A DNA stretch of 64,000 bases. It comes from Parafilimonas terrae. GTDB taxonomy: Bacteria; Bacteroidota; Bacteroidia; Chitinophagales; Chitinophagaceae. The notes below the pieces were generated by a model that saw only the letters and a program-made list of their open reading frames with translations, was not told where the DNA came from and made no database searches. Every line of letters begins with the position of its first letter. The first letter of the stretch is position 1. Shown piece after piece: positions 1-8,228 of this stretch. The stretch lies in the NCBI RefSeq assembly GCF_900115755.1, contig NZ_FOXQ01000013.1:83696-147695 (forward strand), read 5' to 3'. A program made the translations under genes and the position numbers.

Positions 1-362
1 TTGCGCTTATAAAGCTGGTTAATAATTTCAATATCGTAAGCATACGATGTTTCCAAATGAATATTATGCTTTAAAGCCTCTTCTACCACAAAAGAAAAAT
101 GAGAGCTTTTGGTGCAATAGCAATAATTGTAAGCGCCTTCATATTTGTGGCGTTTGAAAGCCGCTTCAAACATTTTTTTAGCCTTGTTTATCTGCATACC
201 TATTTTAGGCAGGTAACTAAGTTTGAGGGGCGTGCCATATTTGTCAATTAATGCTTTAATATCAAGCCCGTTAAATTCAAGGTATCCGTTATCGTTTAAG
301 TCGAAATCTTCCTGTGGAAAATGGAAAGTTTGCTTAACAAGCGAAGTATAAGTATTTGTCAT
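1..362 (-). CDS. Arginine decarboxylase, N-terminal part (cut by window edge)
   Basis: The first 120 codons of a minus-strand gene are present; the rest lies beyond the left edge. The protein starts MTNTYTSLVKQTFHFPQEDF and contains YCYCTKSSHF, where the lysine matches the PLP-binding lysine of fold-III (alanine-racemase/DapDC-type) decarboxylases. The order FPQEDF, YGTPLKL, then YCYCTKSS is that of the Bacteroidota biosynthetic arginine decarboxylases, which make agmatine for polyamine synthesis. The ATG at 360-362 is the only plausible start. It runs in the same direction as rplT, but the terminator at 431-465 separates them. Family assignment is good; the exact substrate cannot be proved from this fragment. 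Confidence 0.8.
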   Translation of the reverse strand, partial: MTNTYTSLVKQTFHFPQEDFDLNDNGYLEFNGLDIKALIDKYGTPLKLSYLPKIGMQINKAKKMFEAAFKRHKYEGAYNYCYCTKSSHFSFVVEEALKHNIHLETSYAYDIEIINQLYKR

Positions 363-430
363 TTCCTGTTCGAGTTCATGATTTTTTTTGACAAGAGCCA
401 ACAAAAGTAATTGATTGCAATAATCAAAAT

Positions 431-465
431 AAAAAATCCCGCAAAGCGCGGGATTAAATTTTTAT
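431..465 (-). terminator. Intrinsic terminator of rpmI-rplT
   Basis: An 8-bp perfect stem (435-442 pairs with 448-455, five-base loop) is followed on the minus strand by a run of T. It lies 16 bases after the rplT stop codon. A/T tracts flank it on both sides, so it could also act in the other direction. Confidence 0.85.
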
Positions 466-480
466 TTTTTTTGCTAAACT

Positions 481-825
481 CTATTTAACTGAAGCAACCA
501 AAGCTTTAAAACTTTCAGGTTCATTCATGGCAAGGTCTGCAAGAATTTTCCTGTTTAATTCAATACCTTTTTTATTCAAAAGATTAATGAATTCGCTGTA
601 CGTTAAACCTTCTTCCCTTACAGCAGCGTTGATACGAACAATCCAAAGCTGGCGGTAATCACGCTTCTTTACTTTGCGGCCCACATAAGCATAAGTTTGT
701 CCTTTCTCAACAATATTTTTGGCAACGGTATATACATTTTTACGCTTGCCGTAAAAACCTTTGGCCTGTTTTAAAACTCTTTTTCTTCTTGCCCTTGATG
801 CAACTGCATTTACTGAACGTGGCAT
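481..825 (-). CDS. rplT: 50S ribosomal protein L20
   Basis: A 114-residue basic protein that matches L20 along its whole length. It begins [19 protein letters not shown], followed by the conserved KGFYGKRKN and [14 protein letters not shown] segments. L20 binds 23S rRNA early in assembly of the large subunit and in several bacteria represses its own operon by binding the mRNA leader. It lies 91 bases downstream of rpmI in the usual rpmI-rplT order and ends just before a strong terminator. The usual upstream partner infC is absent; YajQ is found instead. Confidence 0.97.
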   Translation of the reverse strand: MPRSVNAVASRARRKRVLKQAKGFYGKRKNVYTVAKNIVEKGQTYAYVGRKVKKRDYRQLWIVRINAAVREEGLTYSEFINLLNKKGIELNRKILADLAMNEPESFKALVASVK

Positions 826-916
826 AATTTATAATTTTTGATTTCTGATTTTTTTAGCTGTAAGCCGCAAGCATCAGAAAATGTTTTTAAAAATGTGTTT
901 ATTACTTCCTTGTGGA

Positions 917-1114
917 TTATTTCAAACGCAATAAGCGCATTACAAAATCTTTGTTAGGCGCTGCTACCACACCTTTTTGGCGAAGGTTTCTTTTGCGCTT
1001 GGTAGATTTTTTGGTAAGGATGTGTCGTTTGAAAGATTTCTGGAAAGTAATTTCACCTGTGCCGGTTACTTTAAAGCGCTTCTTTGCGCTGGAGTTTGTT
1101 TTAACTTTAGGCAT
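917..1114 (-). CDS. rpmI: 50S ribosomal protein L35
   Basis: A 65-residue, strongly basic protein beginning [20 protein letters not shown] and ending in VMRLLRLK; both ends are characteristic of L35, and the length is normal. The reading frame stays open a further 53 codons upstream, but those codons run through the leader hairpins and promoter, so the start is placed at the ATG at 1112-1114. It is the first gene of the rpmI-rplT unit. Its own upstream region (1117-1232) holds a promoter and a folded leader, so the pair appears to be expressed independently of yajQ. Confidence 0.95.
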   Translation of the reverse strand: MPKVKTNSSAKKRFKVTGTGEITFQKSFKRHILTKKSTKRKRNLRQKGVVAAPNKDFVMRLLRLK

Positions 1115-1116
1115 TA

Positions 1117-1186
1117 TAATCTTATTAAGATTACTCCCTGCTGGCGTTTCCGCACTGGCGGAACTCTTGTTGAGCCTTACGGGAAT
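1117..1186 (-). promoter_or_regulatory. Structured mRNA leader of rpmI-rplT, possible L20/L35 autoregulatory element
   Basis: The leader holds three nested pairings. A 7-bp perfect hairpin (1117-1123 with 1127-1133) ends two bases before the rpmI start codon. A 6-bp perfect hairpin (1148-1153 with 1158-1163) has a four-base loop. A long-range 6-bp pairing (1133-1138 with 1181-1186, one G-U) encloses the second hairpin. L20 is known to autoregulate its operon through such leaders in other phyla. That this is an L20 site is inference; the stems are seen directly. Confidence 0.55.
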
Positions 1187-1201
1187 TAAAATTTTGGAGC
1201 G

Positions 1202-1232
1202 CGAAGGTATAGAATTATTGAATATGGTCAAA
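1202..1232 (-). promoter_or_regulatory. Bacteroidota-type promoter for rpmI-rplT
   Basis: On the minus strand a TTTG -33 box (1229-1232) lies 19 bases before TACCTTCG (1202-1209), one mismatch from TAnnTTTG. Transcription would begin near 1195, leaving a leader of about 80 bases that contains the hairpins described. Confidence 0.6.
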
Positions 1233-1301
1233 GCTTCACTTAACCTGACCTCAGCATTTGCAATTAAAAGCACTGTTCAAATAATTTCTTTCGGCAAGAG
1301 C

Positions 1302-1793
1302 TTACGATTTCATATTTGTAAACTGTAAAGGAAATGACAGGTTTGCCTGCCTGCAGGCCGCAATTACTGACTGTAAGTCATCTATTTTTTTTCCTGTTAC
1401 CCGCACTATGTCATCCATTATTTGAGCCTGCACTTTAAGGCCGCTGTCTTTAATAATCTTAACAATCTTTTTGGCATCCTCCTGTTTCAGTCCGTTGGTA
1501 ACAGGCACTTCTTTCTTCAGCACTTTACCGCTTTGGTGTGCATCTTTTGAAAAATCAAAAGCATTGGCATCAATACCCTGCTTCATACTGCGGCTTATGA
1601 GCACATCAATCACCTGCTTCATCTTCATATCGCTTTCCACTTCAAGCGTAACCAGGAAATCTTTTTTATTCAGGGTTATTTCAACCGGCGAATTTTTAAA
1701 ATCAAAACGGTTACTTATTTCTTTTTTTACTGTGTTTACAGCGTTATCTAAAGTTTGAAGGTCAACTTTGCTGGCAATGTCAAAAGATGGCAT
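1302..1793 (-). CDS. yajQ: YajQ family nucleotide-binding protein (DUF520)
   Basis: A 163-residue protein that matches the YajQ/DUF520 family in length and from end to end: start MPSFDIASKVDLQTLDNAVN, central EVPVTNGLKQEDAKKIVK and VRVTGKKIDDLQ, and an end close to FPLQFTN. The fold is two ferredoxin-like domains in tandem. Some members bind cyclic di-GMP or other nucleotides and control transcription; others have no known role, so function here stays general. It is divergent from the secreted protein at 1957 and co-directional with rpmI, which has its own promoter. Confidence 0.93.
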   Translation of the reverse strand: MPSFDIASKVDLQTLDNAVNTVKKEISNRFDFKNSPVEITLNKKDFLVTLEVESDMKMKQVIDVLISRSMKQGIDANAFDFSKDAHQSGKVLKKEVPVTNGLKQEDAKKIVKIIKDSGLKVQAQIMDDIVRVTGKKIDDLQSVIAACRQANLSFPLQFTNMKS

Positions 1794-1903
1794 AATCTTG
1801 ATATTTTTAATTATATTTAAAGCATACTTAAAACTGTAAAGGTACCGTTATCAATTAAACTTTATTATTCCTTAACCGTCCTAATAACATTAACAAACAA
1901 GTG

Positions 1904-1935
1904 TTTGTTTTTTGTATACAACTGGAATAATTTAC
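1904..1935 (+). promoter_or_regulatory. Candidate promoter of the YGW-rich secreted protein
   Basis: TTTG at 1904-1907 is followed after 20 bases by TAATTTAC (1928-1935), a two-mismatch -7 box. The start codon is 22 bases downstream. Spacing is right but the -7 box is weak. Confidence 0.4.
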
Positions 1936-1956
1936 ACAACAATTCAACACAACAAA

Positions 1957-3279
1957 ATGACATTAATTAAAAAATTTTTTCCTTCCCTGATAATGCTGCT
2001 TGTCGTTGCAGCCTCGGGCAGCATCCCAAACGCTGCATCGGCGCAGAACGACGATTATTACGATGATAACGGAAGTTACAGCGACAACGATAACAGCTAT
2101 AATAACGAGAGCTATAATGATGATGATAATCCATCTGATTATGATTACCGGCCCTCAGATGTAAACATCAATGTATTTAATGAAGCTTTATCACCTTACG
2201 GAAGCTGGGTTGTTTCTGCATCGTACGGACGGTGCTGGGTACCGCGCCATCGTGGGTTTGTGCCTTATTCAACAGGTGGCCACTGGATTTACTCTTCTTA
2301 TGGTTGGACGTGGGCTTCTGACTATGGCTGGGGCTGGGCGCCCTTCCATTATGGCCGCTGGACATACGACCCTTTTTACGGATGGATGTGGGTTCCTGGT
2401 TATGAATGGGGCCCGGCATGGGTAGCATGGCGTTCCGGTGGCGGTTATTATGGCTGGACTCCTTTAGGGCCAGGCATGCATATAGGTATTAACATTGGTA
2501 TTGGCGTTCCTTATAACAGGTGGGTATTTGCACCAAGCCGGTACATGGGTTACAGCAACATACACAGGCATTATGTGCGCCCTTCCCGCAACACTACAAT
2601 TATTAATAATACTACTATCATTAATAATACAACGGTTTATAATAACAGGCGTTTTGTTGCAGGGCCAAACCGTACTGAAGTAGAGAGATACAGTGGCAGG
2701 CGCGTAAACCAGGTTCGCGTGGTAAATTCAAACAGGCCCGGCAGCGCCAGGGTTAGTAATAACACTATTCAAATGTACAGGCCGGGTGTAAGACAAAGAG
2801 CGCCTCAGAGCAATGCGGGTGCAAACAACAGGCCTAACATCAATAACCAAAGGCCCAATCAACAGCATGACAGGAACCAGGCAAATAATCAACAAAATAA
2901 TAACAGGCCGGCCCCGGATGCACGCGACAGGATAAACAATCAAAGGCCGCAACGCAATATGCGTCAGGCTCAGCCTAATTCCGGCAGAAACCAGCAGCAG
3001 CCAAACAATGTGCAGCCGCGGAATCAATCAAACAGGCCCAGTCAAAATTCTGACAGGACGAGGCAGCAGCAACAGCGGATGCAGCGCCAGCAACAACAGC
3101 AACAGCAGAGAATGAATCAGCAGCGGCAGCAAAGAAATAATGACCAGATGAGGTCGTCTAACAGGCAGCGGCAATTCAACCAGCAAAGACAGCAGATGCA
3201 AAGGCAACAACAGTCTAACCAGCCACGGCAACAGTCTCCTTCCAGGGAACGGAGTGAAAGGCCAGGGCACAGAGGATAA
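1957..3279 (+). CDS. Secreted YGW-rich protein with QN-rich tail (DUF6600-like)
   Basis: A 440-residue exported protein. The ATG at 1957 gives a clean signal peptide (MTLIKKFFPSLIMLLVVAAS, then cleavage near ASA-Q); the frame extends 15 codons upstream but those are unlikely to be used. After an Asp/Tyr/Asn-rich stretch comes a tryptophan-rich module with repeated YGWxW and WVPGYEW motifs (about residues 70-165), typical of Bacteroidota envelope proteins with the DUF6600 domain. A stretch of TTIINN repeats follows. The last 190 residues are nearly all Gln, Asn, Arg and Pro, ending in a long QRQQQ-type tract. Function is unknown; a surface or periplasmic location is inferred. A strong terminator follows. 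Confidence 0.8.
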   Translation: MTLIKKFFPSLIMLLVVAASGSIPNAASAQNDDYYDDNGSYSDNDNSYNNESYNDDDNPSDYDYRPSDVNINVFNEALSPYGSWVVSASYGRCWVPRHRGFVPYSTGGHWIYSSYGWTWASDYGWGWAPFHYGRWTYDPFYGWMWVPGYEWGPAWVAWRSGGGYYGWTPLGPGMHIGINIGIGVPYNRWVFAPSRYMGYSNIHRHYVRPSRNTTIINNTTIINNTTVYNNRRFVAGPNRTEVERYSGRRVNQVRVVNSNRPGSARVSNNTIQMYRPGVRQRAPQSNAGANNRPNINNQRPNQQHDRNQANNQQNNNRPAPDARDRINNQRPQRNMRQAQPNSGRNQQQPNNVQPRNQSNRPSQNSDRTRQQQQRMQRQQQQQQQRMNQQRQQRNNDQMRSSNRQRQFNQQRQQMQRQQQSNQPRQQSPSRERSERPGHRG

Positions 3280-3288
3280 CTTTACATT

Positions 3289-3320
3289 AAGCCGGTTATT
3301 AATCAACCGGCTTTTTTATT
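3289..3320 (+). terminator. Intrinsic terminator after the YGW-rich gene
   Basis: A 9-bp perfect stem (3289-3297 with 3305-3313, seven-base loop) runs straight into a T-rich tail. It begins 10 bases after the stop codon. Confidence 0.9.
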
Positions 3321-3355
3321 TATTGAGATTACTTACTTTGCACAAAACATAAATT

Positions 3356-3862
3356 TTGGATAGCAACCTGATTATTATTCTGGTAATTGTAATTGTTGTG
3401 ATGACTGCCCTGGTGTATATTTTTACAACCCGGCCCAAAAACGGGAACGGTGAAAGCCCTATAAACAGGGAAACTGCAACAACCATGCAACTGCAGGCTT
3501 ATGAAAGGTTGCTTATACTGGTTGACAGGATTGCACTTCCGAATGTAATAACCAGGGTTAACCAGCCCACATCATCAGCCAGGGAAATGCAGATGCTGCT
3601 TACACAAAACATCCGTTCTGAATATGATTATAACATTACGCAACAGATATATGTAACTGCTGAAGCATGGAATGCGGTAAAAAACCTTAAGGAGCAAAAC
3701 CTGCTTATTATAAACCAGATGGCCAACGTATTGCCGCCGCATGCCACCGGCCTTGACCTGAATAAATTATTGCTGGAATTTTTAATGAACGATAAGAAAG
3801 GTTCATTGCACGAAGTGGTAAGCGAAGTGTTAAGTTATGAAGCAAAAAAACTGATGAGCTAA
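3356..3862 (+). CDS. Membrane-anchored conserved protein of unknown function
   Basis: A 168-residue protein with one N-terminal membrane helix (about residues 4-24, LIIILVIVIVVMTALVYIF) and a cytoplasmic helical domain containing LQAYERLLILVDRI and QQIYVTAEAW. Similar proteins are widespread in Bacteroidota with no assigned function. No ATG fits: the frame begins at TTG (3356-3358), and the first in-frame ATG falls inside the membrane helix. A TACTTTG sequence just upstream could be the -7 box, which would make the leader very short. The mutase gene starts 22 bases after its stop, so the two are probably co-transcribed. Confidence 0.75.
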   Translation: MDSNLIIILVIVIVVMTALVYIFTTRPKNGNGESPINRETATTMQLQAYERLLILVDRIALPNVITRVNQPTSSAREMQMLLTQNIRSEYDYNITQQIYVTAEAWNAVKNLKEQNLLIINQMANVLPPHATGLDLNKLLLEFLMNDKKGSLHEVVSEVLSYEAKKLMS

Positions 3863-3884
3863 AGGCCTCATTTAAATTGCGTTT

Positions 3885-5444
3885 ATGCCAGGTGAAAAAT
3901 GTTTTACAGATAGCGGGATTGAAATAAAAAAAGTATATCAGCCAACAGTCAACGGTCAACGGTCAACCGAAATCCCCGGTGAATTTCCATTCACCCGCGG
4001 CATTCAGCCCGATATGTACCGAGGCAGGCTTTGGACCATGCGCCAGTATGCAGGTTTCTCCACCGCCGAAGAAAGCAATAAACGTTATCATTATTTATTA
4101 TCCCAGGGCGTGAATGGTTTAAGTGTTGCATTTGATCTGCCTACACAAATTGGTTACGACAGCGATCACGATCTTTCTGATGGCGAGGTTGGAAAAGTTG
4201 GCGTTGCCATTGATAGCATAGAAGACATGCAAACTTTATTCGATGGTATTAAACTACAGGATATTACCACTTCAATGACGATTAATGCCACGGGTTTTAT
4301 TTTATTGGGTTTATATGTAGCGCTGGCAAAACAGCAGGGAGCCGATCTTAAAAAAATATCAGGCACTATACAAAATGATATCCTTAAAGAATATGCAGCA
4401 CGAGGCACTTATATCTATCCGCCCAAACCTTCCATGCGCATCATCACCGATATTTTTGAATGGTGCAGCAACGAATTGCCTAAATGGAATACTATATCAA
4501 TTTCAGGTTATCACATTCGCGAAGCTGGCAGCACGGCTGTACAGGAAATTGCATTTACATTAAGCAATGGAAAAGCTTATGTAAAAGCCGCCATGAAAAA
4601 AGGGCTTGATATAAATGTGTTTGGCAAACGTCTCTCCTTCTTTTTTAATGCGCATAATAATTTGTTTGAAGAAGTAGCTAAGTTTCGCGCAGCAAGAAGA
4701 ATGTGGGCCAGGATAATGCAATCGCTTGGCGCTACTGATCCAAAAGCAATGATGCTGCGCTTTCACACACAAACCGGCGGCAGTACATTAACAGCCCAGC
4801 AACCACTAAATAATATTTCGAGGGTAACCATACAAACAATTGCGGCGGTTTTAGGCGGCACACAAAGCCTGCATACAAACGGGTATGATGAAGCTTTAAG
4901 TTTACCAACAGAAGAAGCGGCCCGCATTGCTTTGCGCACACAACAAATTGCTGCTTATGAAAGCGGTATTGCCGATACGGCTGATCCGTTAGGTGGTAGT
5001 TATTTTGTAGAATCACTTACCGGCGAAATTGAAAAAGCTGCATGGGAATTAATTGAACAGGTGGACGTTTTAGGTGGAAGTGTTGCTGCCATTGAACAGG
5101 GTTTTATGCAAAATGAAATTGCCCGCAGTGCTTATGAGCATCAGCTCAAGGTTGAATCAGGAGAAAAGATTATTGTGGGTGTAAATAAATTCATGGTTGA
5201 CGATGAAGAAAAAATCCCTTTGCTGAAAATTAATGACAGCATTCGAAAAATGCAAGTTGAAAAATTAAAACACTTAAAAGAAACACGGAATAAAACATCT
5301 GCAATGGCATGTCTTGAAAACCTGCATAGCAAAGCAGTTTCAGGGGAAAACATCATGCCTGCTGTGAATGATGCAGTTGAAAATTTTTGTACGCTTGGCG
5401 AGATCGCCGATACCTTGCGAAAAGTGTTTGGTGAATACAGGTAG
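3885..5444 (+). CDS. Methylmalonyl-CoA-type acyl-CoA mutase, large (catalytic) subunit
   Basis: A 519-residue adenosylcobalamin-dependent mutase barrel. [15 protein letters not shown] (about residues 51-65) is the substrate-binding signature, with the Tyr used by methylmalonyl-CoA mutases; [15 protein letters not shown] and SGYHIREAG follow in the expected order. The protein ends after the catalytic barrel and lacks the C-terminal B12-binding domain (no DxHxxG), so it belongs to the split large-subunit type and needs a separate cobalamin-binding partner, which is not in this window. Methylmalonyl-CoA/succinyl-CoA interconversion is the likely reaction, but isobutyryl-CoA or related substrates are not excluded. 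A heptamer repeat lies within codons 21-28. Confidence 0.88.
   Translation: MPGEKCFTDSGIEIKKVYQPTVNGQRSTEIPGEFPFTRGIQPDMYRGRLWTMRQYAGFSTAEESNKRYHYLLSQGVNGLSVAFDLPTQIGYDSDHDLSDGEVGKVGVAIDSIEDMQTLFDGIKLQDITTSMTINATGFILLGLYVALAKQQGADLKKISGTIQNDILKEYAARGTYIYPPKPSMRIITDIFEWCSNELPKWNTISISGYHIREAGSTAVQEIAFTLSNGKAYVKAAMKKGLDINVFGKRLSFFFNAHNNLFEEVAKFRAARRMWARIMQSLGATDPKAMMLRFHTQTGGSTLTAQQPLNNISRVTIQTIAAVLGGTQSLHTNGYDEALSLPTEEAARIALRTQQIAAYESGIADTADPLGGSYFVESLTGEIEKAAWELIEQVDVLGGSVAAIEQGFMQNEIARSAYEHQLKVESGEKIIVGVNKFMVDDEEKIPLLKINDSIRKMQVEKLKHLKETRNKTSAMACLENLHSKAVSGENIMPAVNDAVENFCTLGEIADTLRKVFGEYR
3948..3968 (+). repeat. Three tandem heptamers inside the mutase gene
   Basis: GTCAACG, GTCAACG and GTCAACC follow each other directly, 21 bases in total, so the frame is kept. 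They encode part of a poorly conserved N-terminal linker (about residues 21-28). Confidence 0.85.
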
Positions 5445-5495
5445 CCTGCTGGAGTTAGAGGCATCCATAAATTTATAGTATAACATTACATGATA

Positions 5496-5535
5496 AAAGG
5501 CATAGGTTTTTGAAATCCTATGCCTTTCATTTTTA
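5496..5535. terminator. Bidirectional terminator between convergent genes
   Basis: An 11-bp perfect stem (5496-5506 with 5517-5527, ten-base loop) has A-rich and T-rich flanks. It lies between the stop of the mutase gene and the stop of the outer-membrane barrel gene. Confidence 0.88.
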
Positions 5536-5546
5536 AATAACATTAT

Positions 5547-7976
5547 CTATCCTTTTCCCTTTACACGGCTTTGTTCTTCGTCGGAACTGCTGTGGTTGCG
5601 CTGTTCTGCTTTTTGGCCTTTGCTAAAGCGATAAGTAAACGTAAGGTTTACCACGCGGCTTTCCCATTTGTTATGAATCTTCACATCTACGTTCTGATAG
5701 CGGCTGTAACCCCGCCACTGCTGAATGCCTAAGAAGTCACGTACATTTAATTTTACCGAGCCCTTATCTTTCAAAACTTTTTTAGCAACAGCAAAATTCA
5801 AAGTACCCTGCGGCAAACCAACAACAGTACCATAAATTGCTTTGCTGTTAAAGTAACCGCTTAATTCTGCGCTCCAACCTTTTGGTAAAGTAAACTGGTT
5901 TTGCATATTGGCATTAAAGGCCGGGCCCTCCACGTTAATTATGCCGGTATTCACAAATCCCTTATACTTGTTATATGCACCCTGAACATATAAATTGGCC
6001 CTCCACCATTTTGTTACAGGCACTGCTGCATTTACGCTTAATGTAAAACTGTTTTGTTTGGCGAGATTTGTTTTGGTAACATAAGTTGTATGTGTACTGT
6101 CTATCTGCATCAACTGTTCATTTATAATGTCGTTTACCAACACATAGCTAAACGTGGAAGTGATCATATTTTTATATACATGTGTCAACTCAATATTGTG
6201 GCTGAACTGTGGCTTCAGGTAAGGATTACCGACTTCATAAGTGTATTTATCAAGGAAGTAATAAAACGGATTCATATCGCCGTAATCAGGCCTTTGAATT
6301 CTTCTGCCATAATTTAAATTCAACTGGTTTTTATCATTCAAGGTATAATTTATATAGGCTGTGGGGAACAACTGCGTGTAATTGCGTTTAAATGTTTCGC
6401 CAGTGGTTAACTGCCTGCCTTTTGCGTTAGTGTTTTCAAGGCGAAGGCCTAACTGGGCGCTCCATTTTTTATTGAACTGTTTACTGGTGTTTATATAGGC
6501 AGCATTGATGTTTTCTTCATAAACAAAATGGTTAGAACGGCCTGAATCTGTAACCCATTCATTATTGATAAAATTGGTGTAAAGCGCATTGTTATCTGTT
6601 TTTACATAGCTGCTTTTTAAGCCTGCTTCAATTTTTAGATTGTTTTTTAAAGGATGCACATAGTCAATCTTGCCGCTATAAATATTTATTTTACTTGGCA
6701 GGTCTCCACGCAGCAATTCATCAGCAGAAACCTTATTGTTCTTTGCATCAAAAAATTTATTTATAAAAAGCTGGCCGGATGAAGATTGATATTGCAGGTA
6801 ATCTATATTGGCAGATAATTCCCTGCCGGTAGAGTCAAACTTAGTTTCCATATTAAGATTGGCGCCATAATTTTTCCAGTTATTTTTAGAAACACTGTTT
6901 GTATAAGTTTCATTTTGCAAAGCATTAGCTGCATTATATATATCTGTGACATTGTTGTTACTGTTAGTGCCCGGATTAAAATTGCCATTTACTGAAAAGC
7001 CAAGCGTTGTTTTTTTAGTGGCATAAAAATCGAGGCCGGTTTTAAAATAATGCGACTGATATTCAGATTGCATATCGCTGGTCTGCATAAATTTCGTATC
7101 TATTTCGCCTGCCTCATTCCTGAAATTTCTTTCAAGCTCAAGTGTATGGTAACGTTTGCTATAATTGTAACTATAGTTGCCAAACACATTCACCTTGCCC
7201 GAACGATAATTAAAGTTGATGCTCTCATTTGTTTTTGGAAATTTACCGATACCATAGCCTGCTGTTACGCCGGCGCTAAATCCTTTAACCTTTGTTTTTT
7301 TGGTTTTGAAATTGATGATGCCTGAATTGCCGGCTGCATCATATTTTGCCGACGGGTTCGTCATCAGCTCAATCTGGTCAAGGCTTGTTGATGGCAAATT
7401 CTTTAAATAATTAGCCAGGTCCTGCGCACTTAAATAAGTAGGCTTGCCGTCAATCATCACCACTACGCCGCCTTTTCCTTTCAGGCTTATGTTGCCATCT
7501 TTATCAACCACAACGCCCGGTGTTTTCTCTAAAATTTCATAAGCTGATAAACCGGCATTGGTGGGCGATGCATCAATGTTCACAACAGTTTTATCAATTT
7601 TTTGTTCGATGAACTGTTTTTGCGATGTAACCACCACATCGGAAAGTTTGGCCGAAGATTGAAGGCTGATGGTTTTCAGATCAATCATTGGATGTTCGTT
7701 ATCGAGTGTTAGAAGTGGCGAATACCAGGTTTCATTACCAACAAACTGAACAGAAACCAGGTAATGACCTTTAGTGATTTTGTCTATGAGAAAATGCCCG
7801 TTCTTATCTGAAAATTGCTGTTTTAGCATTGAAGAATCCGGTTTCAACAACATAACGGTTGCAGCTTCCAACGGCTTCTCAGAAATTACAACATTACCAT
7901 TAATAGAGAAGTATTGTGCATTAACTATTGAAAAACAACAGTTTAATATAACAGTTAGTGTAAAAAAAGTTTTCAT
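5547..7976 (-). CDS. TonB-dependent-receptor-like outer membrane beta-barrel protein
   Basis: An 809-residue outer-membrane protein. It has a signal peptide (MKTFFTLTVILNCCFSIVNA), a carboxypeptidase-regulatory-like domain (about residues 25-105), and a plug domain with AYEILEKTPGVVVDKDGN and NPSAKYDAAGNSGIINF. A barrel of the OMP_b-brl_3 family fills the rest, including RIQRPDYGDMNPFYYF. The C-terminus is a charged tail instead of a terminal aromatic residue. Proteins of this group resemble TonB receptors, and their substrates are mostly unknown. It is transcribed alone, with a good promoter at 8019-8051 and a bidirectional terminator. No SusD partner lies next to it, so a glycan-import role is not supported. 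Confidence 0.88.
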   Translation of the reverse strand: MKTFFTLTVILNCCFSIVNAQYFSINGNVVISEKPLEAATVMLLKPDSSMLKQQFSDKNGHFLIDKITKGHYLVSVQFVGNETWYSPLLTLDNEHPMIDLKTISLQSSAKLSDVVVTSQKQFIEQKIDKTVVNIDASPTNAGLSAYEILEKTPGVVVDKDGNISLKGKGGVVVMIDGKPTYLSAQDLANYLKNLPSTSLDQIELMTNPSAKYDAAGNSGIINFKTKKTKVKGFSAGVTAGYGIGKFPKTNESINFNYRSGKVNVFGNYSYNYSKRYHTLELERNFRNEAGEIDTKFMQTSDMQSEYQSHYFKTGLDFYATKKTTLGFSVNGNFNPGTNSNNNVTDIYNAANALQNETYTNSVSKNNWKNYGANLNMETKFDSTGRELSANIDYLQYQSSSGQLFINKFFDAKNNKVSADELLRGDLPSKINIYSGKIDYVHPLKNNLKIEAGLKSSYVKTDNNALYTNFINNEWVTDSGRSNHFVYEENINAAYINTSKQFNKKWSAQLGLRLENTNAKGRQLTTGETFKRNYTQLFPTAYINYTLNDKNQLNLNYGRRIQRPDYGDMNPFYYFLDKYTYEVGNPYLKPQFSHNIELTHVYKNMITSTFSYVLVNDIINEQLMQIDSTHTTYVTKTNLAKQNSFTLSVNAAVPVTKWWRANLYVQGAYNKYKGFVNTGIINVEGPAFNANMQNQFTLPKGWSAELSGYFNSKAIYGTVVGLPQGTLNFAVAKKVLKDKGSVKLNVRDFLGIQQWRGYSRYQNVDVKIHNKWESRVVNLTFTYRFSKGQKAEQRNHSSSDEEQSRVKGKG

Positions 7977-8018
7977 TTAGCAGCTTATTTAAAGTTCCTT
8001 GTTATAAAAATTACATAA

Positions 8019-8051
8019 CAAATGTAAGTACCATGTATTACATAGTTCAAT
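8019..8051 (-). promoter_or_regulatory. Promoter of the outer-membrane barrel gene
   Basis: On the minus strand TACATTTG (8019-8026) is a perfect TAnnTTTG -7 box, with ATTG (8048-8051) 21 bases upstream. The start codon lies 43 bases beyond the -7 box. Confidence 0.65.
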
Positions 8052-8127
8052 ATTATACATAAGCGGCAACGGTTTAATTTGGCCGGTTTAATTTCTGAAA
8101 AAATTAGTTGGAAGAAAACGCCGAAAT

Positions 8128-8170
8128 TTTAAAAAAATATAAACCCGAAATCTTTAAAGATTCCGGTTTA
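8128..8170 (-). terminator. Terminator-like hairpin after the GH127/EEP pair
   Basis: An imperfect palindrome at 8142-8170 (arms of 14-15 bases with one bulge) is followed on the minus strand by a T-rich stretch at 8128-8141. It lies about 60 bases after the stop at 8229. Confidence 0.6.
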
Positions 8171-8228
8171 ATGTGCGATGTGCGCCGGGATAGAAGTCTT
8201 TAATCCTGATATGGCTGCTGCAATTGCC

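Noticed and set aside
912..1328. 138-codon plus-strand ORF over rpmI
   Set aside because: It is antisense to a certain L35 gene and its leader, has no promoter and no recognisable protein.
1957..1957. Upstream start at 1912 for the YGW-rich protein
   Set aside because: It would place 15 residues before the signal peptide and overlap the promoter.
3863..3884. Cobalamin riboswitch before the mutase
   Set aside because: Only 22 bases separate it from the upstream gene and no B12-box was seen further up.
5547..7976. SusC-type glycan importer
   Set aside because: There is no SusD neighbour and the barrel belongs to the OMP_b-brl_3 group.
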